From: Flavitalea plasmicola
Lineage (GTDB): Bacteria > Bacteroidota > Bacteroidia > Chitinophagales > Chitinophagaceae
Direction: 5' to 3'
NCBI RefSeq assembly: GCF_030546645.1
Contig: NZ_JAUOTO010000011.1
Coordinates: 124,001 to 188,000 of the forward strand
Length of the DNA: 64,000 nt
Shown in pieces: positions 29,692 to 38,356 of this stretch (positions are counted from its first letter, which is position 1; every line of letters begins with the position of its first letter). A program made the position numbers and the translations under genes. The notes under the pieces are model-generated. The model did not search any database. It was not told the DNA's origin and worked only from the letters and a program-made list of their open reading frames with translations.

Positions 29692-30660
29692 ATGTTTAGC
29701 AACATCGCTTTGGACGTATTTGTCGGTTTGGTATTTGTCTTTCTGCTATACAGCCTGCTGGCGACCATCTTTCAGGAATTCTTATCCCAGATATTCGACC
29801 TGCGGGCGAAAATGCTGCAAAAGGGCATTGCCCGGATGCTGAGGGATGACAATAAAGGCAAGCAGGATGACCCGGATAACGCCCTCTGGAAGCGTTTTTA
29901 TGACAATCCCGGCATCCGATATCTTTCTGAAAGCAATAGCTTCATCTTAAGGAACAGACCATCCTATATCAGTGCGGCCAGCTTTTCCCGGGCGCTGATG
30001 CAAATACTGCGGGGAGAAGATTATGACGGCAGCAAGAGGGCAATAGATGAGATCCGCAGGATACTGGCGGAGGCGCATGCATATAACCAGGGGCAACTAC
30101 AGCAGCAGCCTGAGGTCATTATCGGACCGCAGACCCTCCGGCAATTGAATAACCTCCTGGTCGACGCGCAGCAGGATACCGACCGGTTCATCACCCTGGT
30201 GGAAGAATGGTTCAATAATACGATGTCCCGGGTTTCCGGGTGGTACAAGCGGCAGACCCGTTGGATACTCCTGGTCATGGGGATAGTGATCGCTGTTGCT
30301 GCGAATGTGGATACTATCAGGATCTATTCCATCCTGGCCAGGGATAAAACTGCCAGGGAGCAGATGGTGAACATCGCGCTCAGGTCGCAGCAAGCTGCCA
30401 GCAATGTATTGCTTGACAGTGTTTACAAGGATGTGCAAAACGATCTTGTCTTATCCCGCAGTATCCTTGGAATGGGGTGGAACGACAGGTACTTCCGCAG
30501 GTTCACGCCTATCGGTTGGTTACTGACTGCATTGGCTATCTCCCTGGGCGCACCCTTTTGGTTCGACCTGCTGAACAAGCTGGTCAAGCTCAGGGCGGCG
30601 GGCGGCCGGCCGGATGAGGGAAAAGATAAGAACAAAGGGCGGGCCTCCGGTGAAAATTAA
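29692..30660 (+). CDS. Uncharacterised inner-membrane protein
   Basis: A 322-aa protein I cannot assign. It has an N-terminal helix (residues about 8-28, VFVGLVFVFLLYSLLATIF), a long soluble stretch of roughly 160 residues, a second helix near 190-208 (WILLVMGIVIAVAANV), and a third near 275-292 (IGWLLTALAISLGAPFWF). The tail is basic (KDKNKGRASGEN). The pattern SxxLATxFQEFLSQ at the first helix suggests a conserved Bacteroidota family. It lies 23 nt after the DUF4258 gene and 13 nt before the acyltransferase gene, so probably one transcript. Confidence 0.85.
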   Translation: MFSNIALDVFVGLVFVFLLYSLLATIFQEFLSQIFDLRAKMLQKGIARMLRDDNKGKQDDPDNALWKRFYDNPGIRYLSESNSFILRNRPSYISAASFSRALMQILRGEDYDGSKRAIDEIRRILAEAHAYNQGQLQQQPEVIIGPQTLRQLNNLLVDAQQDTDRFITLVEEWFNNTMSRVSGWYKRQTRWILLVMGIVIAVAANVDTIRIYSILARDKTAREQMVNIALRSQQAASNVLLDSVYKDVQNDLVLSRSILGMGWNDRYFRRFTPIGWLLTALAISLGAPFWFDLLNKLVKLRAAGGRPDEGKDKNKGRASGEN

Positions 30661-30673
30661 GCATATTTGCAGG

Positions 30674-31459
30674 ATGCCTGCTGCATTGAAGCCTCTACAC
30701 TGGATCTACTGTTGCTATGCGCTCCTGCTCTTTATTGCAGGAATGCTGCTTGTGGTTCCTTTTGTTGTCCTGTTCTCCCTACGGGGCCCCGTGAGAGGCG
30801 GCAACCTTATCTATAAGGCATGCTGGTACTGGGACTGGTGCTGGATGACCCTGATAGGGATCCGTCATGTCATGCTGCCTGGTCCGGAACCCGATGCGGC
30901 CAAACAATATGTATTTGTCGCCAATCACAACTCTTACCTGGATATACCGCTGATCCTGTTTGTTGTCCGTCGCCGCGCGTTTCGTGTCCTGGGCAAGGCG
31001 GAGATGAGGAAGGTTCCTATTTTCGGCTATATCTACCGCCAGGCAGTGATCATGGTGGACAGGAGCAACCCTGAACAGCGCTCGAAGAGCGCCCGGGAGC
31101 TGATAAGTGTATTGCGGCAGGGTATTTCCGTCTTTATCTTTCCCGAGGGCACTTTTAATGAGACCCATGCTCCTTTGAAGCAATTCTACGACGGAGCTTT
31201 TCGCATAGCCATCGAGACGCAGACGCCTGTGAAGCCTGTTCTATTCCTCGACGCATATAAACGTATGCATTATTCCAGCATTTTCAATCTCAATCCCGGT
31301 GAGCTGCGAACGGTGTTCTTGCCGGAAGTAAGCGTGGAAGGGTTGACCATGGATGATCTGCAGGCCCTGAAGCAGAGGGTGTTCCGCCAGATGGAAGCTG
31401 GTCTGGAAAGGCTTGGGGCGCCCTGGATCGAGGCCCTGAATGTCCCCCGGAATGAGTAA
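30674..31459 (+). CDS. PlsC-like lysophospholipid acyltransferase
   Basis: Membrane-associated 1-acylglycerol-3-phosphate acyltransferase-type enzyme (261 aa) for phospholipid synthesis or remodelling. One or two N-terminal helices (IYCCYALLLFIAGMLLVVPFV) precede the acyltransferase block: NHNSYLDIP carries the HX4D motif and FIFPEGTFNE is the glycerolipid-binding FPEGT motif. The frame is open back to an ATG at 30614 and a GTG at 30650, but those add a hydrophilic stretch overlapping the previous gene, so ATG 30674 is preferred with moderate certainty. priA starts 12 nt downstream. Confidence 0.92.
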   Translation: MPAALKPLHWIYCCYALLLFIAGMLLVVPFVVLFSLRGPVRGGNLIYKACWYWDWCWMTLIGIRHVMLPGPEPDAAKQYVFVANHNSYLDIPLILFVVRRRAFRVLGKAEMRKVPIFGYIYRQAVIMVDRSNPEQRSKSARELISVLRQGISVFIFPEGTFNETHAPLKQFYDGAFRIAIETQTPVKPVLFLDAYKRMHYSSIFNLNPGELRTVFLPEVSVEGLTMDDLQALKQRVFRQMEAGLERLGAPWIEALNVPRNE

Positions 31460-31471
31460 CTTTGCCGGTTC

Positions 31472-33910
31472 ATGTATGCCGAAGTCATCATACCCCTGGC
31501 GCTGCCTAAAAATTACACATGGTCCGTACCGGAGCAATGGCGTATGTCCATTCGCGAAGGATGCCGTGTGGAAGTACAGCTGAGGAATAAGAAGTATGCG
31601 GGCATCGTGAAACGGATGCACCTGGAAAAACCTGAGGCTTTTGAACCCAGGGACATACTCAACGTGCTTGATCAGGAGCCTATTGTTCACGCGGCGCAGC
31701 TGCAATTGTGGGAATGGGTTGCGGGATACTATCTCTGCAGTGAAGGGGAGGTCATGGCGGCGGCTTTGCCTGCCCATTTCAAGCTCAGCAGCGAAACCAT
31801 ACTTGTATTCAATGAAGAGGCAGGCGATGAGTTCTCTCACCTGGACAACGAGGAATTCGTTGTGGCGGAAGCCCTTCATATCAAAAAGGAGCTGAAGATA
31901 AATGAAGTACAGCAGCTGTTGGATTCATCGCATGTTTATCCTGTCATAAAAAAGCTGATTGAAAAGAAGGTTTGTTTCGTATGGGAAGCGCTGAAGGATA
32001 CTTATTCGGCGAAGAAGGAAAGTTATGTGGTGTTAAACTCCTTGTACAGTGATGAGGAGAAGCTGGCCCCTTTGTTGAATGATTGGGGCGGGAGGGCGCC
32101 CAAGCAATTGGAATTGCTGCTGGGGTACCTGCATTTGTCCAAAACTGAAGGGGAGGTGACCAAAAGCGCGCTGTTGAAGAAGTCGGGTGCTTCCGATGCT
32201 CAGCTGAAGGGATTGGTGGAAAAGGGGATCCTTATTCTCGAACGCCGCATCGTCGACCGGCTGCGTTATCTTCCCCGGGACGTCAATATAGATTTTGAGC
32301 TGACCCCGGCGCAGCAGGCTGCATTCGACCGTATCGAGCAGCACTGGCAGGAGCGTTCCGTCTGCCTGCTGCATGGCGTCACGTCCAGCGGCAAGACCCA
32401 GGTATATATCCGGCAGATAGAGAAAATAATCCGCCAGGGTAAGCAGGTGCTTTACCTGTTGCCGGAGATCGCGCTCACGTCCCAGATCATACGCCGGCTG
32501 CAAAAGCATTTCGGAGGCTATATCGGCATTTACCACAGCAAGTTCAGCCAGAATGAAAGACTGGAGATATGGAATAAGATCCGCAGCGGCGAGCTGAAGA
32601 TCATCCTGGGCGCCCGCTCTTCGTTGTTCCTTCCTTTCAATGACCTGGGCCTTATCGTCGCGGATGAAGAGCATGACGCGTCTTACAAGCAGCAGGAGCC
32701 GGCGCCCCGATATCACGCCCGGGATGCGGCAGTCTATTATGCCTCGCTGTTCAAGGCGAAAGTGCTGTTGGGCAGCGCCACTCCTTCCGTCGAGACGTAT
32801 TTCAATGCGGTCAGCGGAAAATATGGCCTGGTGGAACTATCGGAGCGGTATGGGCAGGTGCGGCTTCCCGGGATAGAGATCATCGATACAAAGAAGATCC
32901 GCACAAAAGATGGTAAGGTCATTATCAGTCCGGACCTGCATACCGCCATCGAACAGTCCCTGGCAGCCGGCAAACAGGTGATCCTTTTTCAGAACCGGCG
33001 CGGGTATTCACCCTACCAGGTCTGCGAGGTTTGCGGATGGATACCGCAATGCCGTAATTGCGATGTCTCCCTGAACTTTCACAAGCTGACCAATAAGCTG
33101 CATTGTCATTATTGCGGCACGGTATATCCGCCGGTGACCAGCTGTGCTGCCTGCGGCAATCATAAATTTGTGCAGCGTAATTTCGGTACGGAGCGCATCG
33201 AAGAGCTCCTGGAGGAGGTTTTTCCCAAGGCGCGCATAGCCAGGATGGATATTGACAGTGTCAAGGGGAAGACGGCGCATGACAGTCTCATCCAGCAATT
33301 CGAGCAGCAACGGATCGACATCCTGGTAGGCACGCAGATGGTAGTGAAAGGCCTGGATTTCATGCATGTCAACCTGGTCGGTATTTTGGATGCCGACGGG
33401 ATCCTGAGCTTTGCTGATTTCCGGGTGAATGAACGTGCTTTTCAGCTGATGGAGCAGGTGAGCGGACGTGCGGGCCGTATGGATGGGCAGGGCAGGGTCC
33501 TGATACAGGTGGGAAATACCGCACATCCTGTGCTGGCTTATCTGAGAGCGCATGATTACAAACTCTTTTTTCAGCATGAGATAACTGCCCGGCAGCAATT
33601 TTTCTATCCCCCATATTCCCGTATCATCCTGCTGACATTCAGGCATAAGGACAAGGAGGTGGTGCAATCTGCCGCGCAGCTGTTTGCCAACAACCTGAAG
33701 CCGGACTTTGGGCCTTATCTCGTTGGACCTGCGGAACCGGTGGTAGGCAGGGTTCGCAACCAGTTCCTGATGGAGCTGCTGCTCAAGCTCCCGAAGGACG
33801 GGCATACCATCTCTTTTGCCAAGCACGTGATCCAGCAGCAGACGGCCATCCTGCACAATCATCCGAAGTTCCGAAGTGTGGTGATCATCCCGGATGTGGA
33901 TGCCGTGTAG
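31472..33910 (+). CDS. priA: Primosomal protein N' (replication restart helicase)
   Basis: Superfamily 2 3'-5' helicase (812 aa) that reloads the replicative helicase at stalled forks. Seen: the N-terminal DNA-binding domain start YAEVIIPLALPKNYTWSVP, Walker A GVTSSGKT near residues 302-309, the DEEH box in ADEEHDASYKQ, and QNRRGY. The zinc module has eight cysteines (CEVCGWIPQCRNC and CHYCG...CAACG), and LVGTQMVVKGLDF and VSGRAGR are present. Length is as expected. Confidence 0.98.
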   Translation: MYAEVIIPLALPKNYTWSVPEQWRMSIREGCRVEVQLRNKKYAGIVKRMHLEKPEAFEPRDILNVLDQEPIVHAAQLQLWEWVAGYYLCSEGEVMAAALPAHFKLSSETILVFNEEAGDEFSHLDNEEFVVAEALHIKKELKINEVQQLLDSSHVYPVIKKLIEKKVCFVWEALKDTYSAKKESYVVLNSLYSDEEKLAPLLNDWGGRAPKQLELLLGYLHLSKTEGEVTKSALLKKSGASDAQLKGLVEKGILILERRIVDRLRYLPRDVNIDFELTPAQQAAFDRIEQHWQERSVCLLHGVTSSGKTQVYIRQIEKIIRQGKQVLYLLPEIALTSQIIRRLQKHFGGYIGIYHSKFSQNERLEIWNKIRSGELKIILGARSSLFLPFNDLGLIVADEEHDASYKQQEPAPRYHARDAAVYYASLFKAKVLLGSATPSVETYFNAVSGKYGLVELSERYGQVRLPGIEIIDTKKIRTKDGKVIISPDLHTAIEQSLAAGKQVILFQNRRGYSPYQVCEVCGWIPQCRNCDVSLNFHKLTNKLHCHYCGTVYPPVTSCAACGNHKFVQRNFGTERIEELLEEVFPKARIARMDIDSVKGKTAHDSLIQQFEQQRIDILVGTQMVVKGLDFMHVNLVGILDADGILSFADFRVNERAFQLMEQVSGRAGRMDGQGRVLIQVGNTAHPVLAYLRAHDYKLFFQHEITARQQFFYPPYSRIILLTFRHKDKEVVQSAAQLFANNLKPDFGPYLVGPAEPVVGRVRNQFLMELLLKLPKDGHTISFAKHVIQQQTAILHNHPKFRSVVIIPDVDAV

Positions 33911-33964
33911 GATTGGCGCCGATATTTACGCAAAGAACCATAATTTTATCCTTCAAACCGGAAC

Positions 33965-34978
33965 ATGCCGCATATTTTGGAAAATGCCACGCTGAAAGGG
34001 TATAATACATTTGGAATTGATGTGTCGGCCCGTTGGTTGTCCTCTTTTGGCAGCCAGGAGGAGCTGACGGCATTATTGCGAGACTTTTCGAACAGGCCCC
34101 TATTGATCCTGGGAGGCGGGAGCAATATCCTTTTTACCCGTGATGTGGATGGGCTGGTCCTTCGTAATGAGATAAAAGGGATCGAAGTGGTGCGGGAAGA
34201 CGGACATTATGTTTATGTCCGTGCCGGGGCGGGGGAGAACTGGCATGTCTTTGTACAGCATGCGCTACAACGGAACTGGGCCGGATTGGAGAACCTCTCG
34301 CTGATACCGGGTAGTGTCGGCGCGGCCCCCATGCAAAACATCGGGGCCTATGGTGTGGAGATAAAAGAGGTGTTCTATGAATTGTCGGCTTACCACCTGG
34401 ACGAGCATAAGGTATACACATTCAGCCTCAACGATTGTGCTTTCGGATATCGGGAAAGTGTCTTCAAGCGACGGTATAAGGGACAATTCGTTATCCTGGA
34501 TGTGACATTCAGGCTTTCGAAGGTTCCGAAGCTTCACACGGAGTACGGCGCCATCCGGGAAGAGCTGGATAAAATGGGTATTGAAAAGCCGACCATTCAG
34601 GCTGTGTCGGAAGCCGTCATACGCATTCGACAGTCCAAGCTGCCTGATCCGGCTCAGATCGGCAATGCGGGGAGCTTTTTCAAGAATCCTACGGTTCCGG
34701 CCGGGGAGTTTGCCCGCCTTCGGGATGCGTTTCCGGGGATCGTGGGCTATCCCGTGGACGGAGGCGTGAAGCTGGCTGCGGGCTGGTTGATCGAGCAGTG
34801 CGGCTGGAAGGGGTATCGGAAGGGAGATGCCGGGTGTCATGCCCGGCAGGCGCTCGTGCTGGTGAACTATGGTCAAGCCGGCGGCCGGGAGATCTATGAT
34901 CTCAGCGAAGAGATCCTGCAAAGCGTCAAAGCCAGGTTTGGCGTGGAATTGGAAAGAGAAGTCAATATAATAGGGTGA
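33965..34978 (+). CDS. murB: UDP-N-acetylenolpyruvoylglucosamine reductase
   Basis: FAD- and NADPH-dependent second committed step of peptidoglycan precursor synthesis (337 aa, cytoplasmic). The N-terminus (ENATLKGYNTFGIDVSA) and the FAD-binding LILGGGSNILFT near residues 42-53 are typical. So are the SLIPGSVGAAPMQNIGAYG block and the catalytic serine in GNAGSFFKNP (Ser237). The length fits the E. coli-type (type I) enzyme. It lies 54 nt after priA and ends 3 nt before the SMI1/KNR4 gene. Confidence 0.98.
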   Translation: MPHILENATLKGYNTFGIDVSARWLSSFGSQEELTALLRDFSNRPLLILGGGSNILFTRDVDGLVLRNEIKGIEVVREDGHYVYVRAGAGENWHVFVQHALQRNWAGLENLSLIPGSVGAAPMQNIGAYGVEIKEVFYELSAYHLDEHKVYTFSLNDCAFGYRESVFKRRYKGQFVILDVTFRLSKVPKLHTEYGAIREELDKMGIEKPTIQAVSEAVIRIRQSKLPDPAQIGNAGSFFKNPTVPAGEFARLRDAFPGIVGYPVDGGVKLAAGWLIEQCGWKGYRKGDAGCHARQALVLVNYGQAGGREIYDLSEEILQSVKARFGVELEREVNIIG

Positions 34979-34981
34979 ACT

Positions 34982-35419
34982 ATGGATATGGAAAAGTTCG
35001 AAGGTTCGGAAAAAGCATTAAGCTACGATGAGATAGTGGAAATCGCTGCCGGATGGGGGGTGACGCTTCCCAGGGAATTTATTGAGTTCTATGTAAAGAA
35101 TAACGGCGGATATCCTCCTTTTGACGCCATCGAGGGAGAAGAATACGTGTATGCCATCGACTACTTTATCCCACTGGGTACGATTGACAGGCTGATACGG
35201 GACAATGTCGGGCAGGGGGTGGATATTCAAGGCAAGGTCCCATTTGCTGCGGACCCTGCCGACAATGTGTTTGTATTATCGCTGGCTCCCGAAGATTATG
35301 GCAGCGTCTACCTTTTCGGACATGAAAATGACCCCGGGGAGGGGTCATCGTCAGCATTTATATGCGGTTCGTTCACCGACTTTATCACGGGACTCACGAA
35401 TGAGTACCAGGATGAATGA
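34982..35419 (+). CDS. SMI1/KNR4 (SUKH) family protein
   Basis: A 145-aa acidic cytoplasmic protein. The SUKH pattern is visible: a start helix, then WGVTLPREFIEFYVKNNGG, a YAIDYFIPLG strand, VYLFGHENDPG, and a C-terminal SFTDFITGL helix. Family members often act as immunity proteins against secreted toxins, but many are standalone. There is no toxin gene here; it follows murB by 3 nt and is convergent with the AAA gene (3 nt gap). The function is unknown. Confidence 0.85.
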   Translation: MDMEKFEGSEKALSYDEIVEIAAGWGVTLPREFIEFYVKNNGGYPPFDAIEGEEYVYAIDYFIPLGTIDRLIRDNVGQGVDIQGKVPFAADPADNVFVLSLAPEDYGSVYLFGHENDPGEGSSSAFICGSFTDFITGLTNEYQDE

Positions 35420-35422
35420 TGT

Positions 35423-36949
35423 TTAATTGAAGTCGTCCAGGTCTTCGTCTTCGCTGCCAAAGCTGCCTCCTGATGAACCGAGGTTTACCATGGAGCCGAT
35501 GAGGTCCTTGAATTCGATCTTTCCTTCCACCACCTTTTTACTGATGAGCGAATAGGCCGCCAGTCCATGTAATACAAACTCCATCAGCAGTGCCGCCTCT
35601 TTTTCATTTGCCAGCTTGAAATATTTTTTAACGAGGGCGTGCAGGCCGTCTACTTTGTACAGCTGCTGGATCTTTTCTTCGTCTTTTGTATTAAAGAACA
35701 GGTTGAGCTGATTGCCTTTGTCGAACCAGTGGGTAATGGCTTTGAAAGGGTTCTCATCTTTTGTATCCGCCTTCCTTTTCTTCATCTGATCGGGATTGGG
35801 GAAGTAATTGACGAACTGGCTGCGGAATGATTTTTCCAGGAGATTGAATGCTACCTGGTAAGGGCCTTCCTGTTCTCCTTCATAGACCAGCTCGATCTTT
35901 CCCGTGATGGACGGAACGATGCCGACGAGGTCGCTCATCCAGACCTGTGTTTCTTTTTCTCCATTTAGGATGGCCCTGCGTTCGGCGGCGCTCACAGCAT
36001 TTTCAAAGGCTGCGATAGTGAGACGGGCCGATACGCCGCTTTTTTTGTCTACGTATTCACTGGTGCGGGCTTCGAAAGACACCTGTTCTATCAATCTTTT
36101 TACCAGATCGCTGATCACCACCCTGCCTTTTTGTTCGGCGTGGATATCCGCTTCCTGCTCGGTGATGGCAAGGGCTGTGTCGAGCGTTTTCGGATAATGA
36201 GTCAGGATTTGACTTTCGATGCGGTCTTTCAGCGGTGTGACGATGGAGCCGCGGTTCGTATAGTCTTCCGGGTTGGCTGTGAAGACGAACAGCATGTCCA
36301 ATGGCATCCGCAGCTTGAAGCCCCTGATCTGGATATCGCCTTCTTCCAGTATGTTGAAGAGGGAAACCTGTATGCGGGCCTGCAGGTCGGGAATCTCATT
36401 GATGACGAAGATGCCCCGGTTGCTTTTCGGGATGATCCCGAAATGGATCACCTGCTCGTCGGCAAAGTTCAGGCGGAGGTTAGCGGCTTTGATGGGGTCG
36501 ATGTCCCCGATGAGATCGGCCACGCTGACGTCCGGCGTCGCCAGCTTTTCTCCATAACGTTCCGTGCGATGGAGCCAGCTGATGGGCGTAGCGTCACCTT
36601 TGGCTGCCAGCAGATCGCGGGAATATTTTGAAATAGGGCGGAAGGGATCGTCATTCACCTCGCTGCCTGCGATATAGGGAATATATTCGTCCAGCAGGTC
36701 GATCATTTGCCGGGCCATCCTGGTCTTAGCCTGGCCGCGCAGTCCCAGAAAAAGAATGTTATGTCGGGACAGCAGAGCCCTTTCCGTATCGGGGATGACG
36801 GAGTCTTCATAACCGATGATGCCTGGAAAAGTAGCGTCTTTATTGGTCAGCTTGCGGATGAGGTTCTCCCGGATCTCTTCTTTTACAGATCTGTTCCTGT
36901 ATCCTGCCGCCAGCAGCTCACCGAATGTCTTTACTTTAGTTATGTCCAT
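35423..36949 (-). CDS. MoxR/magnesium-chelatase-like AAA+ ATPase
   Basis: 508-aa AAA+ protein. Walker A is GLRGQAKT (residues 69-76). The Walker B region reads GIFVINEIPDL, with Asn in place of the usual Asp before the Glu; I believe this is normal for this subfamily, but it is worth checking. An ISWLHRTERYGEKL segment, FTANPEDYTNRG (sensor 1) and TPLKDRIESQI follow. It is paired with the VWA gene upstream (64 nt gap), the usual chelatase- or chaperone-like partnership in which the VWA protein presents the substrate. Start ATG 36949 (MDITKVKTF) was chosen over one 42 nt upstream that lies in a heptad repeat. Client unknown. Confidence 0.93.
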   Translation of the reverse strand: MDITKVKTFGELLAAGYRNRSVKEEIRENLIRKLTNKDATFPGIIGYEDSVIPDTERALLSRHNILFLGLRGQAKTRMARQMIDLLDEYIPYIAGSEVNDDPFRPISKYSRDLLAAKGDATPISWLHRTERYGEKLATPDVSVADLIGDIDPIKAANLRLNFADEQVIHFGIIPKSNRGIFVINEIPDLQARIQVSLFNILEEGDIQIRGFKLRMPLDMLFVFTANPEDYTNRGSIVTPLKDRIESQILTHYPKTLDTALAITEQEADIHAEQKGRVVISDLVKRLIEQVSFEARTSEYVDKKSGVSARLTIAAFENAVSAAERRAILNGEKETQVWMSDLVGIVPSITGKIELVYEGEQEGPYQVAFNLLEKSFRSQFVNYFPNPDQMKKRKADTKDENPFKAITHWFDKGNQLNLFFNTKDEEKIQQLYKVDGLHALVKKYFKLANEKEAALLMEFVLHGLAAYSLISKKVVEGKIEFKDLIGSMVNLGSSGGSFGSEDEDLDDFN

Positions 36950-36962
36950 GTTGTTAATTTCT

Positions 36963-36993
36963 AGCTGCAAGCTACTAGCTACAAGCTGCAAGC
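36963..36993. repeat. Four-copy heptad tandem repeat (AGCTRCA type)
   Basis: The gap between the AAA and VWA genes holds agctgca, agctact, agctaca, agctgca in perfect 7-nt register (36963-36990), plus a partial fifth unit (agc). The unit contains the AGCT palindrome. It lies in the 5' leader of the AAA gene, just upstream of its start codon, as read on the minus strand. Confidence 0.8.
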
Positions 36994-37013
36994 CGGAGTT
37001 TTATGTTTGTAGG

Positions 37014-38111
37014 TTAATATACTGTCTTACGTTTGCCGCTTTCAAAATCCCTGAATATGAAGGCGCCCAGGTGGTCCAGGGAGGCGAAGAACGCCTTCCC
37101 GTTGTTGGTCTCCGTAAACTCGTTCACAAAACGTTGCAGATAGGGATCGCTCGCTATCATGAACGTGGTAATAGGGATCTTCAGTTTTTTGCATTGAGCG
37201 GCCAGGTTCAGGCACCTGCTGGTGATCTTGCGGTCCAGGCCAAAGCTGTTCTTATAATACCGTTTGCCTACTTTCAGGCAGGTGGGTTTCCCGTCCGTGA
37301 TCATAAAGATCTGCTTGTTGGCATTTCTTCTGCGGCGCAGGATGTCCATGGCCAGCTCCAGGCCCGCCACTGTATTCGTATGGTAAGGTCCTACCTGTAA
37401 GTAGGGGAGGTCTTTGATCTCGACGGGCCATGCGTCATTGCCGAATACGACGATGTCCAGCGTATCCTTTGGATATTTTGTGGTGATCAGCTCGCTGAGG
37501 GCCATGGCGACCTTTTTGGCGGGAGTGATCCTATCTTCTCCATACAGGATCATCGAGTGGGAGATATCGATCATCAATACCGTAGAGGTCTGCGACTTAT
37601 AGTCCGTCTCCCTGATCTTCAGATCATCCTCCTGCATATTGAAACTCTCGATCCCATGATTGATCTGGGCATTGCGGATGGATTCAGTGAAATCGATCTG
37701 CTCCAGCTGATCGCCAAAACGGAAGGGGCGGCTCTCGGGGTTGATCTCGTCCCCTCCGCCCGGCTTGAAGGTATTGTGGTTGCCTTGCTTGGTCTTCTTC
37801 AGCTTGCCGAAGATCTCTTCCAGGGAACGGCGGCGGATGCCCTGTTCCGTCTTGGGGGTGATGGAGATCTCGCCTGTCTGTTTGTTTTCGTCGATATACC
37901 CTTTGTCTTTCAGGTCATCAATGAAGTCGCCCATGCCATATTCGTCATCCGTCAGCTGATATTCCTTGTCCAGCTGATTCATCCATTGCAAGGCTTCCCC
38001 TACGTCGCCGTTGGTATAGCTCAGCAATTGCAGGAACACGTCCAGCAGCTGGTCGAATTTTGGTTTATCCTGGTCACTCGGATCATATCGCCTGAAATGA
38101 AATCCTATCAT
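37014..38111 (-). CDS. von Willebrand factor A domain protein, partner of the AAA+ ATPase
   Basis: 365-aa cytoplasmic protein. The first 170 residues are a charged helical region (for example DEYGMGDFIDDLKDKGYI). A VWA domain follows with an intact MIDAS start, MIDISHS (Asp182, Ser184, Ser186), and later VFGNDAWPV and MITDGKPTCLK. It is the first gene of a VWA-AAA pair; such pairs insert metals or remodel protein complexes, and no target is evident here. Confidence 0.92.
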   Translation of the reverse strand: MIGFHFRRYDPSDQDKPKFDQLLDVFLQLLSYTNGDVGEALQWMNQLDKEYQLTDDEYGMGDFIDDLKDKGYIDENKQTGEISITPKTEQGIRRRSLEEIFGKLKKTKQGNHNTFKPGGGDEINPESRPFRFGDQLEQIDFTESIRNAQINHGIESFNMQEDDLKIRETDYKSQTSTVLMIDISHSMILYGEDRITPAKKVAMALSELITTKYPKDTLDIVVFGNDAWPVEIKDLPYLQVGPYHTNTVAGLELAMDILRRRRNANKQIFMITDGKPTCLKVGKRYYKNSFGLDRKITSRCLNLAAQCKKLKIPITTFMIASDPYLQRFVNEFTETNNGKAFFASLDHLGAFIFRDFESGKRKTVY

Positions 38112-38288
38112 ATTGTTTGATTAGAAAGATGGAATCGCTCCCACTCAATTTACAGATAATTCTTTAGAATAACCTGCCCGCTTGTACTCTGACCGGGTGA
38201 ATTAACCGTCAAATATTGTAATCCGGCAGGTTCACAATATAATTAACAAACCATGAAGGGATTTGGTTCTAACTGCCTGCAAAACAAA

Positions 38289-38318
38289 GGTCCCGGCTGC
38301 TATTAGCGCGCCGGGACC
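38289..38318 (-). terminator. Intrinsic terminator of the GT117-type gene
   Basis: A perfect 9-bp inverted repeat (ggtcccggc / gccgggacc) with a 12-nt loop lies 38 nt past the stop codon of the minus-strand gene ending at 38357. On that strand it is followed by TTTGTTTTG. Confidence 0.8.
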
Positions 38319-38356
38319 TCGCTGTCTTATTCCGTAAGCCGGTTGGCTTATGAGGG

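Noticed and set aside
34982-35419. SMI1/KNR4 protein as immunity partner of a polymorphic toxin.
   Set aside because: No toxin, effector or secretion gene is adjacent; it follows murB and stands alone.
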